39,615 bases of DNA from JBOHUC01 sp050733935 (GTDB lineage Bacteria; Eisenbacteria; RBG-16-71-46; DASYSL01), in the NCBI GenBank assembly GCA_050733935.1, contig JBOHUC010000052.1, positions 1 through 39,615 of the forward strand, given 5' to 3'. Shown in pieces: positions 16,105-24,640 of this stretch. Position 1 is the stretch's first letter; each line of letters begins with the position of its first letter. The notes beneath the pieces were generated by a model that was not told where the DNA came from, made no database searches, and was given only the letters and a program-made list of their open reading frames with translations. A program made the translations under genes and the position numbers.

Positions 16105-17085
16105 ATGGAGGTCCCCTTGCCGGCAGAGGCTCCCACGATCGAGGACATTCGGGCCGCACGCGATCGCATCAAGGGCGACGTGCTGCGCACGCCGCTCGTT
16201 CCCCTCGTGCCGCTCGACCACGCTCCGGCCGGCGCGCGCATTCACTTAAAGCTCGAGAACCTGCAGCCCATCGGGTCGTTCAAGCTTCGCGGCGCAAGTA
16301 ACGCGATGCGCCTCGCCGACCCCGCGGCGCTCGCGGATGGAGTCTGGACCGCGAGCGCGGGCAACATGGCGCAGGGAGTCGCCTGGCAGGCGCGGCGCCT
16401 CGGGCTTCCGTGCACGGTCGTCGCTCCCGACCACGCGCCCGAGACGAAGCGGGCGGCCGTCGAGCGCCTCGGCGCGCGAATCGTCCTGACCCCGTTTGCG
16501 GAGTGGTTCGAGCTGCTGACCCGCCGCACGTTTCCCGGCGTCGAGGGACTCTTCATCCACCCGGTGAGCGACCGGCCGGTGATGGCCGGAAACGGCACGA
16601 TCGGCCTCGAACTTCTCGAAGATCTTCCGGACGTCGACGCAGTGATCATTCCCTACGGCGGCGGGGGGCTCACGTGCGGAATCGCAAGCGCGATCCGTGC
16701 TCTGCGGCCCGCAACGCGGATCTACGCCTGCGAAGTCGACACCGCGGCCCCGCTCGCGCAGTCGCTCGCGGCCGGCGAGCGTCGACCGTTCGAGTACAAG
16801 GCGAGCTTCGTCGACGGCATGGGAAGTCCGTTCCTGCTCGAGGACATGTGGCCGCTCGTGCGCGCCCTCGTGGACGGCTCGATCGTCGTGACGCTCGAAG
16901 AGATCGCCTCGGCAATCCGCCTCCTCGCGGAGCGCCATCGCGTCATCGCTGAAGGTGCGGGGGCCGCATCCGTCGCGGCCGCCCTCACCGGTCGCGCGGG
17001 AACGGGGAACATCGCCTGCATCGTCTCGGGCGGCAATCTCGACTCGGCGAAGCTCTCGAAGATCCTGGCCGGGACGATTCCCTGA
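16105..17085 (+). CDS. PLP-dependent threonine/serine dehydratase family enzyme
   Basis: A 326-residue fold-type II PLP enzyme of the threonine ammonia-lyase/serine racemase group. Visible landmarks: IGSFKLRGASNAM with the Schiff-base Lys60, TASAGNMAQGVAWQARRLG, PYGGGGL (phosphate cup) and IVSGGNLD near the C-terminus. There is no ACT regulatory domain, so it resembles catabolic or racemase forms rather than biosynthetic IlvA. Likely reaction: deamination of L-threonine or L-serine to 2-oxobutyrate or pyruvate. ATG 16105 is given as start, but the codon TTG 16117 sits exactly 5 nt after GGAGG (16107-16111), which overlaps the ATG, so the true start may be TTG 16117. The stop overlaps a possible CTG start of the phosphatase gene. 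Confidence 0.85.
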   Translation: MEVPLPAEAPTIEDIRAARDRIKGDVLRTPLVPLVPLDHAPAGARIHLKLENLQPIGSFKLRGASNAMRLADPAALADGVWTASAGNMAQGVAWQARRLGLPCTVVAPDHAPETKRAAVERLGARIVLTPFAEWFELLTRRTFPGVEGLFIHPVSDRPVMAGNGTIGLELLEDLPDVDAVIIPYGGGGLTCGIASAIRALRPATRIYACEVDTAAPLAQSLAAGERRPFEYKASFVDGMGSPFLLEDMWPLVRALVDGSIVVTLEEIASAIRLLAERHRVIAEGAGAASVAAALTGRAGTGNIACIVSGGNLDSAKLSKILAGTIP

Positions 17086-17177
17086 AGCGGCGCGATTCGC
17101 TCAAGCCCCGCGGCGTCGAATGGGGCCGCTTCTACAGCTCGCTTCCGGTCGCCGGTCGCGTTCGCCTCCTCGTCGCG

Positions 17178-18215
17178 GTGTTCCTCCTCTTTGCCCCCTC
17201 GGCGCTTCTTCACGATCTCGCGTTCCGCCGCGGCGTGCCCTGGTACCAGGTCGCGGCCTGGAGCGTGAGCACCGGGCTCCTCGCGATGGCCGGTGCCGAG
17301 ATGCTGGGTCGCGCCCAGCGCGCGTTCGCGATCGGAATCCTCCTCCTCGTGCTGCCCGTCGCGATCGCGTGGTGGACGTTCTGGAAGTTCGGGGCCGCGC
17401 CGGTGCGTCACTACGTCGAATACTTCGCGTGTGTTTACATGATCAACTTCGCCTATCTCATTCTGATCGGTTTCATTCGCAACGAAGGCCTCACGAACCT
17501 GAGGCAGCGCACGGAGATCGCGCTGGCGCGCGAAGTGCACGAAGCGCTCGTGCCGCCCGTGAGGCTCGAGACGGAGCGGCTCGAGATCCTGGGCTCGTCG
17601 GAACCCGCGACCGAGGTGGGCGGCGACCTGCTCGACGTCGTGCAGGCAGACGGGACGACGGCGGTCTTCGTTGCGGACGTGACGGGCCACGGCGTGCCGG
17701 CGGGGGTCACGATGGCGATGTTGAAGAGCGCGATTCGCATGCGGCTTCGTGACCGGCCGCCGATCGCCGAGCTCCTGCGCGATTTGAACGCGCTCATGCT
17801 CGACGTGCTAAAACCCGGCGTGTTCGCGACCGTCGCGGCGCTGCGCGTCGACGAAACCGGCGACGTCGAGTTCTGCCTCGCGGGGCACCCGCCGCTTCTG
17901 CACTACCGCTCGCGCTCGCACTCGATCGAGGCCATTGAATCCTCGGCACCGCCGATCGGGGTCATGCCCGGGCTCGATGTCAGCGCGCGGAGGCTTCGGC
18001 TCGAACCCGGCGATCTTCTCGTCGTCCTCACCGACGGACTGACCGAGGTGTTCGACGAGGCGGGATCGGACTTCGGCGTGGAACGCCTGGCCCAGGCCGT
18101 CGTGGCCGTCGGAGAAGAGGCGTTGCCGGCCGCGCATGCGGCGTTGCTCGCACGGGTGCGGAGTTACGGACCCCAGACCGACGATCAAACGCTGCTTCTC
18201 CTGCGGGCCCGCTGA
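17178..18215 (+). CDS. Membrane PP2C/SpoIIE-type phosphatase (RsbU-like)
   Basis: At least 345 residues. The N-terminal third has about four membrane helices (FLLFAPSALLHDLAF, VAAWSVSTGLLAMAGAEML, AFAIGILLLVLPVAIAWWTF, FACVYMINFAYLILIGF). The rest is a SpoIIE/PP2C domain: REVHEALVPP, GGDLLDVV, VFVADVTGHGVPAGVTMAMLKSAI and LLVVLTDGLTEVFDEAGSDFGVERL, with metal-binding Asp residues in place. Such proteins dephosphorylate anti-sigma-factor antagonists in partner-switching. GTG 17178 would cut the first helix in half. In frame, RVRLLVAV and a basic N-terminus continue upstream to CTG 17082, which overlaps the previous stop as CTGA; the true start is probably there. No anti-sigma partner is nearby. 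Confidence 0.85.
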   Translation: MFLLFAPSALLHDLAFRRGVPWYQVAAWSVSTGLLAMAGAEMLGRAQRAFAIGILLLVLPVAIAWWTFWKFGAAPVRHYVEYFACVYMINFAYLILIGFIRNEGLTNLRQRTEIALAREVHEALVPPVRLETERLEILGSSEPATEVGGDLLDVVQADGTTAVFVADVTGHGVPAGVTMAMLKSAIRMRLRDRPPIAELLRDLNALMLDVLKPGVFATVAALRVDETGDVEFCLAGHPPLLHYRSRSHSIEAIESSAPPIGVMPGLDVSARRLRLEPGDLLVVLTDGLTEVFDEAGSDFGVERLAQAVVAVGEEALPAAHAALLARVRSYGPQTDDQTLLLLRAR

Positions 18216-18314
18216 CGCGTCCTCGCCCGGTCGGCGACGGTTCAGATTGAACCGATCGTGCCGGGCCGAAAGACAATTCGAGGCAGATGGCGTCGTTTCT
18301 CGAAGACACACGAC

Positions 18315-18343
18315 TTGTGTGTTGCGGACGAGGCCCGTAACGT
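18315..18343 (+). promoter_or_regulatory. Possible promoter TTGTGT-N17-TAACGT for the DUF4382 gene
   Basis: TTGTGT (18315-18320) and TAACGT (18338-18343) are 17 nt apart, about 80 nt before ATG 18426. Confidence 0.35.
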
Positions 18344-18425
18344 CGTCTCAGGTGCACCCCACCTTCCGGCACCCTCGAGCCCATTGGCCGAGCCCATTGA
18401 ATGAACCGCCCCGGAGGGATCTCCC

Positions 18426-19076
18426 ATGAAACTCCGCCTTGCTGCCGGCCTCCTTGCTCTGTTCTGTGCCTTCGTTCTCGTGAGTTGTTCGGGCAATCCC
18501 AGCAGTCCCGGGATGGGCCGGGTGAGCATTCTCCTCACCGACGCCCCGGGGGACTTCGAGGCCGTGAATCTCGTGGTGCGCGAAGTCTCAGTGCACCGCA
18601 TTGGGACTGCGGAATTCGACGACGATGAAGACGGGGACGACGGCGAGGATGACGGCACGGAGTCCGATACGACCGATACCGACACGACCGACATCGACCT
18701 TCCGGATCCACGGCCGGGAGGCTGGGAAGTTCTGACCGACGAAGAGCAGACGTTCGACCTGCTCGCGCTTCGAAACGGAGTCACGACCACGCTCGGAACG
18801 GCACTCGTTCCGGCCGGACGTTACACGCAGATCCGCCTTCTGCTCGGCGAGGGTTCGAACGTCGTCGTGGACGGGGTCACGCATCCGCTCGTGATTCCGA
18901 GCGGACTTCAGACGGGGCTCAAGCTCGTGGGCGGGTTCAACGTGCCCGAGGGAGAAACCGTCGAGCTCACGGTGGACATCGACGCCGCGCAGTCCGTGCA
19001 TGTCGGGCCGAACGGCACGTATCGTCTGCGCCCGACCGCGAAGCTCCTCGATCCGCGCGAGGACGACACGCCGTGA
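18426..19076 (+). CDS. DUF4382 lipoprotein with acidic insert
   Basis: A 216-residue lipoprotein from ATG 18426, 8 nt after GGAGG. The signal peptide ends LVSC with Cys21 lipidated. The body matches DUF4382, an Ig-like exported domain of unknown function: GRVSILLTDAPGDFEAVNLVVREVSVH, then WEVLT, TFDLLALRNG, ALVPAGRYTQIRLLLG and a C-terminal half with FNVPEGETVELTVDIDAAQSV. Between the first strand pair and WEVLT lies an insert at about 64-94 made almost only of Asp, Glu, Thr and Gly, which could bind calcium. Strand-loop spacing otherwise looks normal. It stands alone between the phosphatase gene and the convergent membrane-protein gene, whose stop is 19 bp away. Confidence 0.85.
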   Translation: MKLRLAAGLLALFCAFVLVSCSGNPSSPGMGRVSILLTDAPGDFEAVNLVVREVSVHRIGTAEFDDDEDGDDGEDDGTESDTTDTDTTDIDLPDPRPGGWEVLTDEEQTFDLLALRNGVTTTLGTALVPAGRYTQIRLLLGEGSNVVVDGVTHPLVIPSGLQTGLKLVGGFNVPEGETVELTVDIDAAQSVHVGPNGTYRLRPTAKLLDPREDDTP

Positions 19077-19095
19077 TTCGGAAGCTCGCCTCGGG

Positions 19096-20253
19096 CTAAG
19101 CGCCCAGGAGTCCGGCGCGGAAGACCTCTTGAAGCCACCCGGCTTCGCGGGCAATCGAGAAGAAGACGACGAACTGGAGCATGAGCGCGACAAGGATGAC
19201 GCGCTCACCGCTCCGCGCATCAGGATCGAGTGTGGCCGAGAGGTGCCGCGCCACGCGTTGAAGGCTCAACGGTCCGATCAAGGACAGCGCGACCGTGCTC
19301 GCGATCAACGCACCCGGCTCGAAGCGGGCGCTCTGCGTGGAGACGAACCCCGCAAGGATGGCCGCCGCGCCGAAGCACAGCCAGAGTCCGCGCCGACCGT
19401 GCCACGGCTGGGTCGCCATGGCGAACGAGAGAACCGCAACCAGCGTGCAGACCGCGAAGCTCCCGAGCAGGAAGTCGGCCGTGAAACGAAGCGCGCGTCC
19501 CGGCCGGAACTGAAGGGCCGCGATCGGCGCGTTGAACGACTCGAAGTTGAACCACGGCCCCAGGAGTCCCGAGAGCGCGACGTAGCCTCCCCCCACGAGG
19601 ACCGCGGTCGTGATGAGGAACGCGAGCAGCCGCTCCCCATCGGACACCGCGAGCCACACTCCCACCGCGACAATGAACCACGCCGTCCGCTGATCGACGA
19701 AGAACGCCGCCGCGAGCGCGACCGCCGCAAGGATCGCCCCGAGCATTCCGTACATGTAGCGCAGTGCCGCAAACCCCAGCAGCGAGAGCAGGAGCGCGAG
19801 CGAATCGGGGCGCGACACGCCCGGCAGAGACCCGAAGAGCCCCTGCGCAAAGAGCGCAAAGCTCGCCGCGCACACGGCGAGGGTCCAGCTCTCCGCTTCG
19901 ATGACGACGATCACCATCACGAGAAGTGCAACGAAGACCGTCGCCGTGAGGGAGAGCGCGCGCTGGATCCAGAGCTTCGGAGGATCGCCCCCGGCGACGA
20001 GTGCCACCAGGTACGAGAGGCCCGGCATGCTTCCGGGCACGGCCGCGGGAACGGCCGGCGTGTTCGCACGCGTCGCCTCGGCCGGAGCATAGGGAGACTC
20101 GTGGCGACCGATGCGGACGGCCTGTTCGAGGACGGCGCTCTCCGACGCATCGGCCGGGTGAGCGCCCTGGAGCGTGCGGACGGCCGAGATGAGAAACAGC
20201 GCGGCTGTCACGAGCGAAGCCATGAGTACGACGAAGCGAAGGGTCTGGCGCAT
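19096..20253 (-). CDS. Polytopic membrane protein, GT39/ArnT-like
   Basis: A 385-residue membrane protein. ATG 20253 is chosen because GAGGAA lies 6 nt upstream and the first helix (LRFVVLMASLVTAALFLISAV) follows; the longer frame to 20718 crosses the divergent gene. After the first helix comes a short periplasmic loop (QAVRIGRHESPYAPAEATRANTPA) that resembles the acceptor-facing loop of ArnT/PMT-like glycosyltransferases, then about nine helices. The usual catalytic Asp-Glu/Asp-Asp pair after helix 1 is not obvious, so function is uncertain. It could be a divergent glycosyltransferase or a multispanning protein of unknown activity. It is divergent from the DUF885 gene. Confidence 0.6.
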   Translation of the reverse strand: MRQTLRFVVLMASLVTAALFLISAVRTLQGAHPADASESAVLEQAVRIGRHESPYAPAEATRANTPAVPAAVPGSMPGLSYLVALVAGGDPPKLWIQRALSLTATVFVALLVMVIVVIEAESWTLAVCAASFALFAQGLFGSLPGVSRPDSLALLLSLLGFAALRYMYGMLGAILAAVALAAAFFVDQRTAWFIVAVGVWLAVSDGERLLAFLITTAVLVGGGYVALSGLLGPWFNFESFNAPIAALQFRPGRALRFTADFLLGSFAVCTLVAVLSFAMATQPWHGRRGLWLCFGAAAILAGFVSTQSARFEPGALIASTVALSLIGPLSLQRVARHLSATLDPDARSGERVILVALMLQFVVFFSIAREAGWLQEVFRAGLLGA

Positions 20254-20398
20254 GTTCGTTCCTCGTCGAGTCGTCGGAGCGAGAAATCCGGGCTCCAACG
20301 TTATCGGCCTCCCGGAGAACGAGCTTGACCCCGGTCGGCGTGTCGTCTGCGCGGGGACGTGCCGCCCTAGCCTGGTTTCAGATTGAGGCGGCGGGATG

Positions 20399-20404
20399 TA
20401 CTCT
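20399..20404 (+). promoter_or_regulatory. -10 element TACTCT, leaderless start of DUF885 gene
   Basis: TACTCT is followed by exactly 7 nt and the ATG at 20412; no Shine-Dalgarno is present. TTTCAG 17 nt upstream (20376-20381) is a weak -35. Confidence 0.45.
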
Positions 20405-20411
20405 CCTCGCC

Positions 20412-22250
20412 ATGGGCGAAACCTGGAGGGCCTTCCTGCTCGCTTTCGCGATCCTGATCGCAGCCGGCCCGGCACCGATCGCCCGTGCGCAGCCGCCGCC
20501 GGGGCACACGGAGCCGGAGCACCTGCCGGGCCGAAGCAAGCCGCCACCTCCAGGGATCCGGCCCCTTGCACTCCCCGCGTACGGTGCGCGGCTCGGCGTG
20601 CCGGCGCGCACGGAAGTGGAATCCAGGTTCGACCGCATCGTGGACGAGTACGTCTTGTTCCATCTGCGGCTCGACCCGGTGTGGGCCACGAACGTCGGCC
20701 TGCACGACTACGACGCACTGCTGCCGGAGACGGATTCGACCGCGATCGTCGCTTCGATCGCGAAGTTCGAGGATTTCCTGGCCCGGCTCGAGAAGCTCGA
20801 CACCGAACGCCTCGGGCGCGAGCGTCGGTTCGACCAGGCGCTCCTCACGAACCGGATTCGCGGCCGGTTACTCGATCTAAAGACGGTCGAGACGTGGAAG
20901 CGAGACCCTGGCTCCTATCTCTCGATCGTCACGGAGAGCCTCGACGGCCTTCTCGAGCGCGAGTACGCGCCGCTCGCGGATCGAACCTGGAACGTCATCG
21001 CGCGGCTCCAGAAAGTTCCGGGCGTGCTGCGCGACGCGCGCAGAAACTTGAGGAATCCGCCGCGTGTCCACACCGAGATCGCGATCGAACAGGCGGCCGA
21101 GGTCGTGCGCTTCCTGAGCAACCAGCTTCCGGTGCGCGTGGCCCCGCTGAGCGACCCGGTGCTCGGCGAAGAGTTCGACCACCACCTCGACCACGCGGTG
21201 AGCATCGCGGCCGACTACTACGATTGGCTGCGTTCGGACCTCCTGCCGCGCTCGAACGGGCCGCTCGCTCTCGGGGCGGACACGTACGCTCGCGCGCTCG
21301 TGTACGACGAGGGGATCGGCGCCGCGCCCGAGAGCCTTTTCCGCCGTGCCGAGGAAGCGCTGCACCAGTCGCAACGCCGCCTGAGCGAACAGACGAACGC
21401 GATCGAACCGGGAATTTCGGTCGGGGAGCTGCGCCGCAGACTGGCGGAGCAAGGCCCTCAGGCGAAGGATCTCCTGTACGCGACCGAGGGCGCCCTGATG
21501 CGGGTGCAGCGGTTCCTCGACGAGAACGCGATCCTCTCGCCCGAGGGACCCGCGCCTTTTCGCGTGGTCGAGACTCCGGAGTTCCGGCGGTCCGCCACGT
21601 TTGCGTCGCTCGACGCGCCCGGCGCGCTCGAGAGCGCCTCCGAGGACGCCTGCTGTTTCGTGAGTCCTCCGGACGAGCAATGGCCGACAGAACGTCAGGC
21701 CGAGCACCTCGGGAACTACAATCCGTACGAGCTCGAGTGGGCCGCGATTCACGAAGCGCTTCCCGGCCGCTACGCGCAATCGCTCGCGCGCCGCAGGTGT
21801 CCGTCACTGGTGCGCGCCCTGTTCGGCTCGACGACCGACTTCGAGGGCTGGGCCGGATATGCCGAAGAGATGATGCTCGGCGAAGGGTACGGATCCGAGA
21901 ATCCGCGGTACCGCTTCGCACGGCTCGACCGGGCGCTCCTCGAAGACTGTCGACTGCTGGCGAGTCTCTCCGTTCACACCCGGGGCGCGACCTTCGAGGA
22001 CGCGGTGCGGCTGTTCGAGCGTGAGGCGTTTCTTGCGCGCGCGGACGCCGTGCGGGAGGCGAGGCGCGCCGTGCACGACCGCTCTTCCTCGTTCGGGACG
22101 CTCGAGAAGCAGGAGATCCTTGCCCTGCGCGCACAGGTCGCGCGACAGGAAGGAACTAGTTTCCGCCTCCGAGAGTTCCACGACCGATTTCTCGCGTATG
22201 GTGGCGCCCCGGTCGCGCTCATTCGTGACGACTGGCGGCACTCTCCATAA
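20412..22250 (+). CDS. Exported DUF885 protein with altered metal-site motif
   Basis: A 612-residue protein. ATG 20412 opens a signal peptide (ETWRAFLLAFAILIAAGPAPIARA), while the longer frame from 20325 does not. The body matches DUF885: RFDRIVDEYVLFHLRLDPVWATNVGLHDYD, WKRDPGSYLS, helical repeats, then YELEWAAIHEALPGRY and TDFEGWAGYAEEMML. Typical DUF885 proteins carry HExxPGH followed by EGWAxYAE, thought to bind zinc. Here the motif is HEALPGR (His447, Glu448, Arg453), so the second ligand is lost while EGWAGYAE is intact. Catalytic activity is therefore doubtful. It converges on the bPH-like gene with 40 bp between. Confidence 0.8.
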   Translation: MGETWRAFLLAFAILIAAGPAPIARAQPPPGHTEPEHLPGRSKPPPPGIRPLALPAYGARLGVPARTEVESRFDRIVDEYVLFHLRLDPVWATNVGLHDYDALLPETDSTAIVASIAKFEDFLARLEKLDTERLGRERRFDQALLTNRIRGRLLDLKTVETWKRDPGSYLSIVTESLDGLLEREYAPLADRTWNVIARLQKVPGVLRDARRNLRNPPRVHTEIAIEQAAEVVRFLSNQLPVRVAPLSDPVLGEEFDHHLDHAVSIAADYYDWLRSDLLPRSNGPLALGADTYARALVYDEGIGAAPESLFRRAEEALHQSQRRLSEQTNAIEPGISVGELRRRLAEQGPQAKDLLYATEGALMRVQRFLDENAILSPEGPAPFRVVETPEFRRSATFASLDAPGALESASEDACCFVSPPDEQWPTERQAEHLGNYNPYELEWAAIHEALPGRYAQSLARRRCPSLVRALFGSTTDFEGWAGYAEEMMLGEGYGSENPRYRFARLDRALLEDCRLLASLSVHTRGATFEDAVRLFEREAFLARADAVREARRAVHDRSSSFGTLEKQEILALRAQVARQEGTSFRLREFHDRFLAYGGAPVALIRDDWRHSP

Positions 22251-22290
22251 ACGGGTCGAAGGGCATGCGCACGTCTCGCGGGTCGAGCGT

Positions 22291-22668
22291 CTACGCCGCG
22301 GACCGGTGCGAGCGGGAACGCGACGCCCGCGAGGAGGGGATGCGGGCGGCAAGCCTGCGGAAGTGCTCGGCGAGATTCTGCTCCTGTTGCATGCCTTCCG
22401 GGTCCAGGAGAGGGCCGAGAAAACCGAACTGGTATTCGCGCCCGTCCTCGAGACCGAACCTCATTCGACCTGACGTTCCGAAAAGGCCTGGCTTCGGCGG
22501 TTGGAGCGATGTGATCCGGTCGTAGGGGATGAAGCAGGTGCGGTGGACCTTGAGGACCGTGACCTCGAACAGAAGCACCCGGTGCGAGCTGACGGCGACG
22601 ACCAGGGGAAGACGATGCCGCGACCGGCGCCGCGACGTCGCTTGTCCAAGCGCTCCCTGCACAGGCAT
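22291..22668 (-). CDS. Small bPH-like domain protein
   Basis: A 125-residue soluble protein from ATG 22668. Residues about 18-105 resemble the bacterial PH-like fold: PLVVAVSSHRVLLFEVTVLKV, FIPYDRITSLQPPKPGLFG, MRFGLEDGREYQFGFLGPL, then a helix (QNLAEHFRRLAARI) and a basic Ser/Arg tail. The -VVAVSSHRVLLF- strand fits the bPH_1/bPH_2 pattern. The longer frame back to 23007 is antisense to the reductase gene and is rejected. Function is unknown; related domains act as membrane-peripheral adaptors. It is divergent from the aldo/keto reductase gene, with 52 bp between. Confidence 0.55.
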   Translation of the reverse strand: MPVQGALGQATSRRRSRHRLPLVVAVSSHRVLLFEVTVLKVHRTCFIPYDRITSLQPPKPGLFGTSGRMRFGLEDGREYQFGFLGPLLDPEGMQQEQNLAEHFRRLAARIPSSRASRSRSHRSAA

Positions 22669-22704
22669 TTCTGACCGCCCCTTCGCGCGGTCCCCGGAAT
22701 CGGG

Positions 22705-22710
22705 TAGGCT
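22705..22710 (+). promoter_or_regulatory. -10 element TAGGCT for the aldo/keto reductase gene
   Basis: TAGGCT is followed by 10 nt and ATG 22721, so the leader would be about 3-4 nt. No -35 is visible. Confidence 0.4.
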
Positions 22711-22720
22711 TCGCGGCGTC

Positions 22721-23707
22721 ATGAAGCGCGATCCAGATCCCGATCGCAGTATCGATCGCCGCGATTTCCTCCGCCTCGGCGCCGCCGCGGGCATGGGGCT
22801 CCTGGCCGGCACGGCCAGCGCGGGACCCGCATCCTCGCGGGCTGCAGGCGCCCCGGCGGTGCCGAAGCCGATGCCGACCCGCAACCTCGGCCGCACGGGA
22901 CACAAGGTGAGCCTGTTCAGCCTCGGCGGCGAGTCTGCGCTCGACAAGCCCAACCACCGCGACGTTGCGATCCCGATCATCGAGCGCGCGCTCGACCTGG
23001 GCGTCAACTACCTCGACACAGCGCCATGGTATGGACGCCCCGAGCGCTGGAGCCAGCGCTACATCGGCGAGGTCATGAAGCACCGGCGCCAGGAGGCGTA
23101 TCTCGCCACCAAGACGCATGACCGGACCTACGACGGTTCGATGCGCCTGCTCGAAGAGTCGCTCCGACTCCTCCAGACCGACCACGTGGACGCGTGGCAG
23201 CTCCACCGTTTGTCGTACCCGGGCGACAATGACGAAGTGTTCGGGAAGAACGGTGCGATGAAGGCACTGCTCGAGGCGCGCGAACAGGGAATGGTTCGCT
23301 ACCTCGGGATCACCGGCCACACCGATCCCGAGGTGCTCATGGAAGCGATGCGCCGGTTCAACTTCGACCAGATCCTCATGGCGTTCAACGCCGCCGATCC
23401 GCACCATCTGAGCTTCACCGCGAAGCTCCTGCCCATGGCGGTCGAGAAGCGAATGGGCATCATCGGCATGAAGGTGTGTGCGCGCGGCCGGCTGCTCGAA
23501 AAGATCTCCATGCGCGAAGCGATGGACTACGTGCTCTCGTACCCGGTGAGCACGGTGATCGTCGGCTGCGACTCAATCGCTCAGCTCGAGGAGAACGTCG
23601 AGCTGGCGCGCACGCACACCCCGATCAGTGCGCAGCAGATGGCTGCGCTGCACGAGCGCACGAAACCGCTCGCCAGCCAGGCGCTCTGGTTCCGCCGCGA
23701 CGCCTGA
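22721..23707 (+). CDS. Tat-exported aldo/keto reductase
   Basis: A 328-residue protein. ATG 22721 is chosen because it follows the TAGGCT box and opens a twin-arginine signal (RRDFLRLGAAAGMGLLAG, ending around ASAG). The rest is an AKR TIM barrel: MPTRNLGRTGHKVSLFSLGG, then the catalytic tetrad Asp99 and Tyr104 (LDTAPWYG), Lys131 (ATKTH) and His162 (QLHRL), and the C-terminal cofactor region STVIVGCDSIAQLEENVE. AKRs reduce carbonyls with NADPH; a Tat signal implies the protein folds with cofactor in the cytoplasm before export. The ferredoxin-like tail of some Tat-AKRs is absent. Substrate unknown. Confidence 0.88.
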   Translation: MKRDPDPDRSIDRRDFLRLGAAAGMGLLAGTASAGPASSRAAGAPAVPKPMPTRNLGRTGHKVSLFSLGGESALDKPNHRDVAIPIIERALDLGVNYLDTAPWYGRPERWSQRYIGEVMKHRRQEAYLATKTHDRTYDGSMRLLEESLRLLQTDHVDAWQLHRLSYPGDNDEVFGKNGAMKALLEAREQGMVRYLGITGHTDPEVLMEAMRRFNFDQILMAFNAADPHHLSFTAKLLPMAVEKRMGIIGMKVCARGRLLEKISMREAMDYVLSYPVSTVIVGCDSIAQLEENVELARTHTPISAQQMAALHERTKPLASQALWFRRDA

Positions 23708-24030
23708 TCGGCGCTGGCCCGGGTCAAGAGCTACTGCTTCGGCTCACCTTGGCCAGCGTTCCCGTGCTCTCGCCCTGTCTGGCGTCCCCAACGGGCGCCG
23801 TTCAAAACCACGCAGCTCCTGCGCGCAAGGCGTTGGCGTCCCTAACAGCGCCGAGTTGGAACCAGATTCAGGAGTGGCTCAAGACCCTACAATCCCTCAA
23901 GTCGAGCCTGGGCGCCGCCTGAGCCGGCTATCCTAGGCTCCCCGAGCCCCGCCAGGCGCGCGGTCAGGGCCCCACCCGCGAATCGAACTGCGGTTTGGAG
24001 GGGATTGGCAGGCGGGGCAGGGAGGACGGC
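23708..24030 (+). other. Non-coding stretch with tRNA-end copies and promoter-like boxes
   Basis: No reading frame here looks like protein. It holds two imperfect copies of a sequence resembling the tRNA-Glu 3' end (23780 and 23832), and -10-like boxes TACAAT (23888-23893), TATCCT (23929-23934) and TAGGCT (23934-23939) that could drive the 24031 gene. No RNA gene is recognised. Confidence 0.5.
23780..23795. repeat. Partial copy of tRNA-Glu 3' end (att-like)
   Basis: Matches 15 of 16 bases of 25340-25355, which is the CCA end, acceptor arm and start of the T-arm of tRNA-Glu, in the same orientation. A weaker copy starts at 23832. This is compatible with an integration scar but short enough that chance is possible. 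Confidence 0.35.
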
Positions 24031-24603
24031 GTGCGCACACAAACTGGCAAGGCACACGATCGGGCCGGGCCGAGGATCGGCTTCTTGGCAGGCGTGCTGA
24101 TGTTGTCCGCGGCTGGCTGTACCCGAGGGACGGAGCTGCCGCCGGCCGCCAGAATCAATGGAGGCGTGCTGCAGGAGATGCGCGCTGCTTTCACGCAGGT
24201 GAACCCAGGCGCGACGCGGGTGTGGATTCTCGACGTTGGGACGCGACCGTCGGGAAGTGGACGCCCGGATGCAGGCGATGAGTACGCGGTTGTGGCGACG
24301 GCTTGGCAGCCGGGAGTGGGGCCTGTCGTCAGCGGGAAGTTCTTCGGTGCCGGCGAGTTGTTCGGCGTCTTCGTCGTGGACTCGACCTTTGCACACGTCG
24401 AGCGGGTGCTGCACGTCTTTCCGACGCGCCGGTGGCACGACTACCAAGTCTTCATCGACGCCGTCGACGCGGACTCGATTACCGTACTTGGCCAGGGTGG
24501 GACCTTTGGTGATGAGGCGATTGGCTTCAGGTTCGATTGGGCTGGCAACGGCCGACGCGAGTTCGTTTGGACTCCAGAGGTCGCACGGTATGGCCAGGAC
24601 TAG
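24031..24603 (+). CDS. Lipoprotein of unknown function in low-GC insert
   Basis: A 190-residue protein. GTG 24031 is chosen because GGAGG lies 6 nt upstream; the frame upstream is not protein-like. The signal peptide has a long basic n-region and ends LSAAGC (lipobox, Cys30). The mature part is a mixed alpha/beta sequence with two similar strand pairs (ATRVWILDVGTRP, DEYAVVATAWQPG, GELFGVFVVDSTF, DYQVFIDAVDADSITVLG) ending FDWAGNGRREFVW. I recognise no family. Base composition is visibly lower in GC than the rest of the window and the gene lies between tRNA-Glu and partial copies of its 3' end, suggesting acquisition. It converges on the 24641 gene with 37 bp between. Confidence 0.65.
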   Translation: MRTQTGKAHDRAGPRIGFLAGVLMLSAAGCTRGTELPPAARINGGVLQEMRAAFTQVNPGATRVWILDVGTRPSGSGRPDAGDEYAVVATAWQPGVGPVVSGKFFGAGELFGVFVVDSTFAHVERVLHVFPTRRWHDYQVFIDAVDADSITVLGQGGTFGDEAIGFRFDWAGNGRREFVWTPEVARYGQD

Positions 24604-24640
24604 GGCTCGACGGTGGAAGGCGCCCCGAGGCCGGCGACAT

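Noticed and set aside
18239..18253. GGTTCA-GAT-TGAACC inverted repeat as a terminator or operator
   Set aside because: The stem is only 6 bp with no U-tract, and no second copy supports an operator.
23832..23870. Integron attC site around TAAC...GTT
   Set aside because: The core sites do not fit RYYYAAC and GTTRRRY, and there is no integrase gene.
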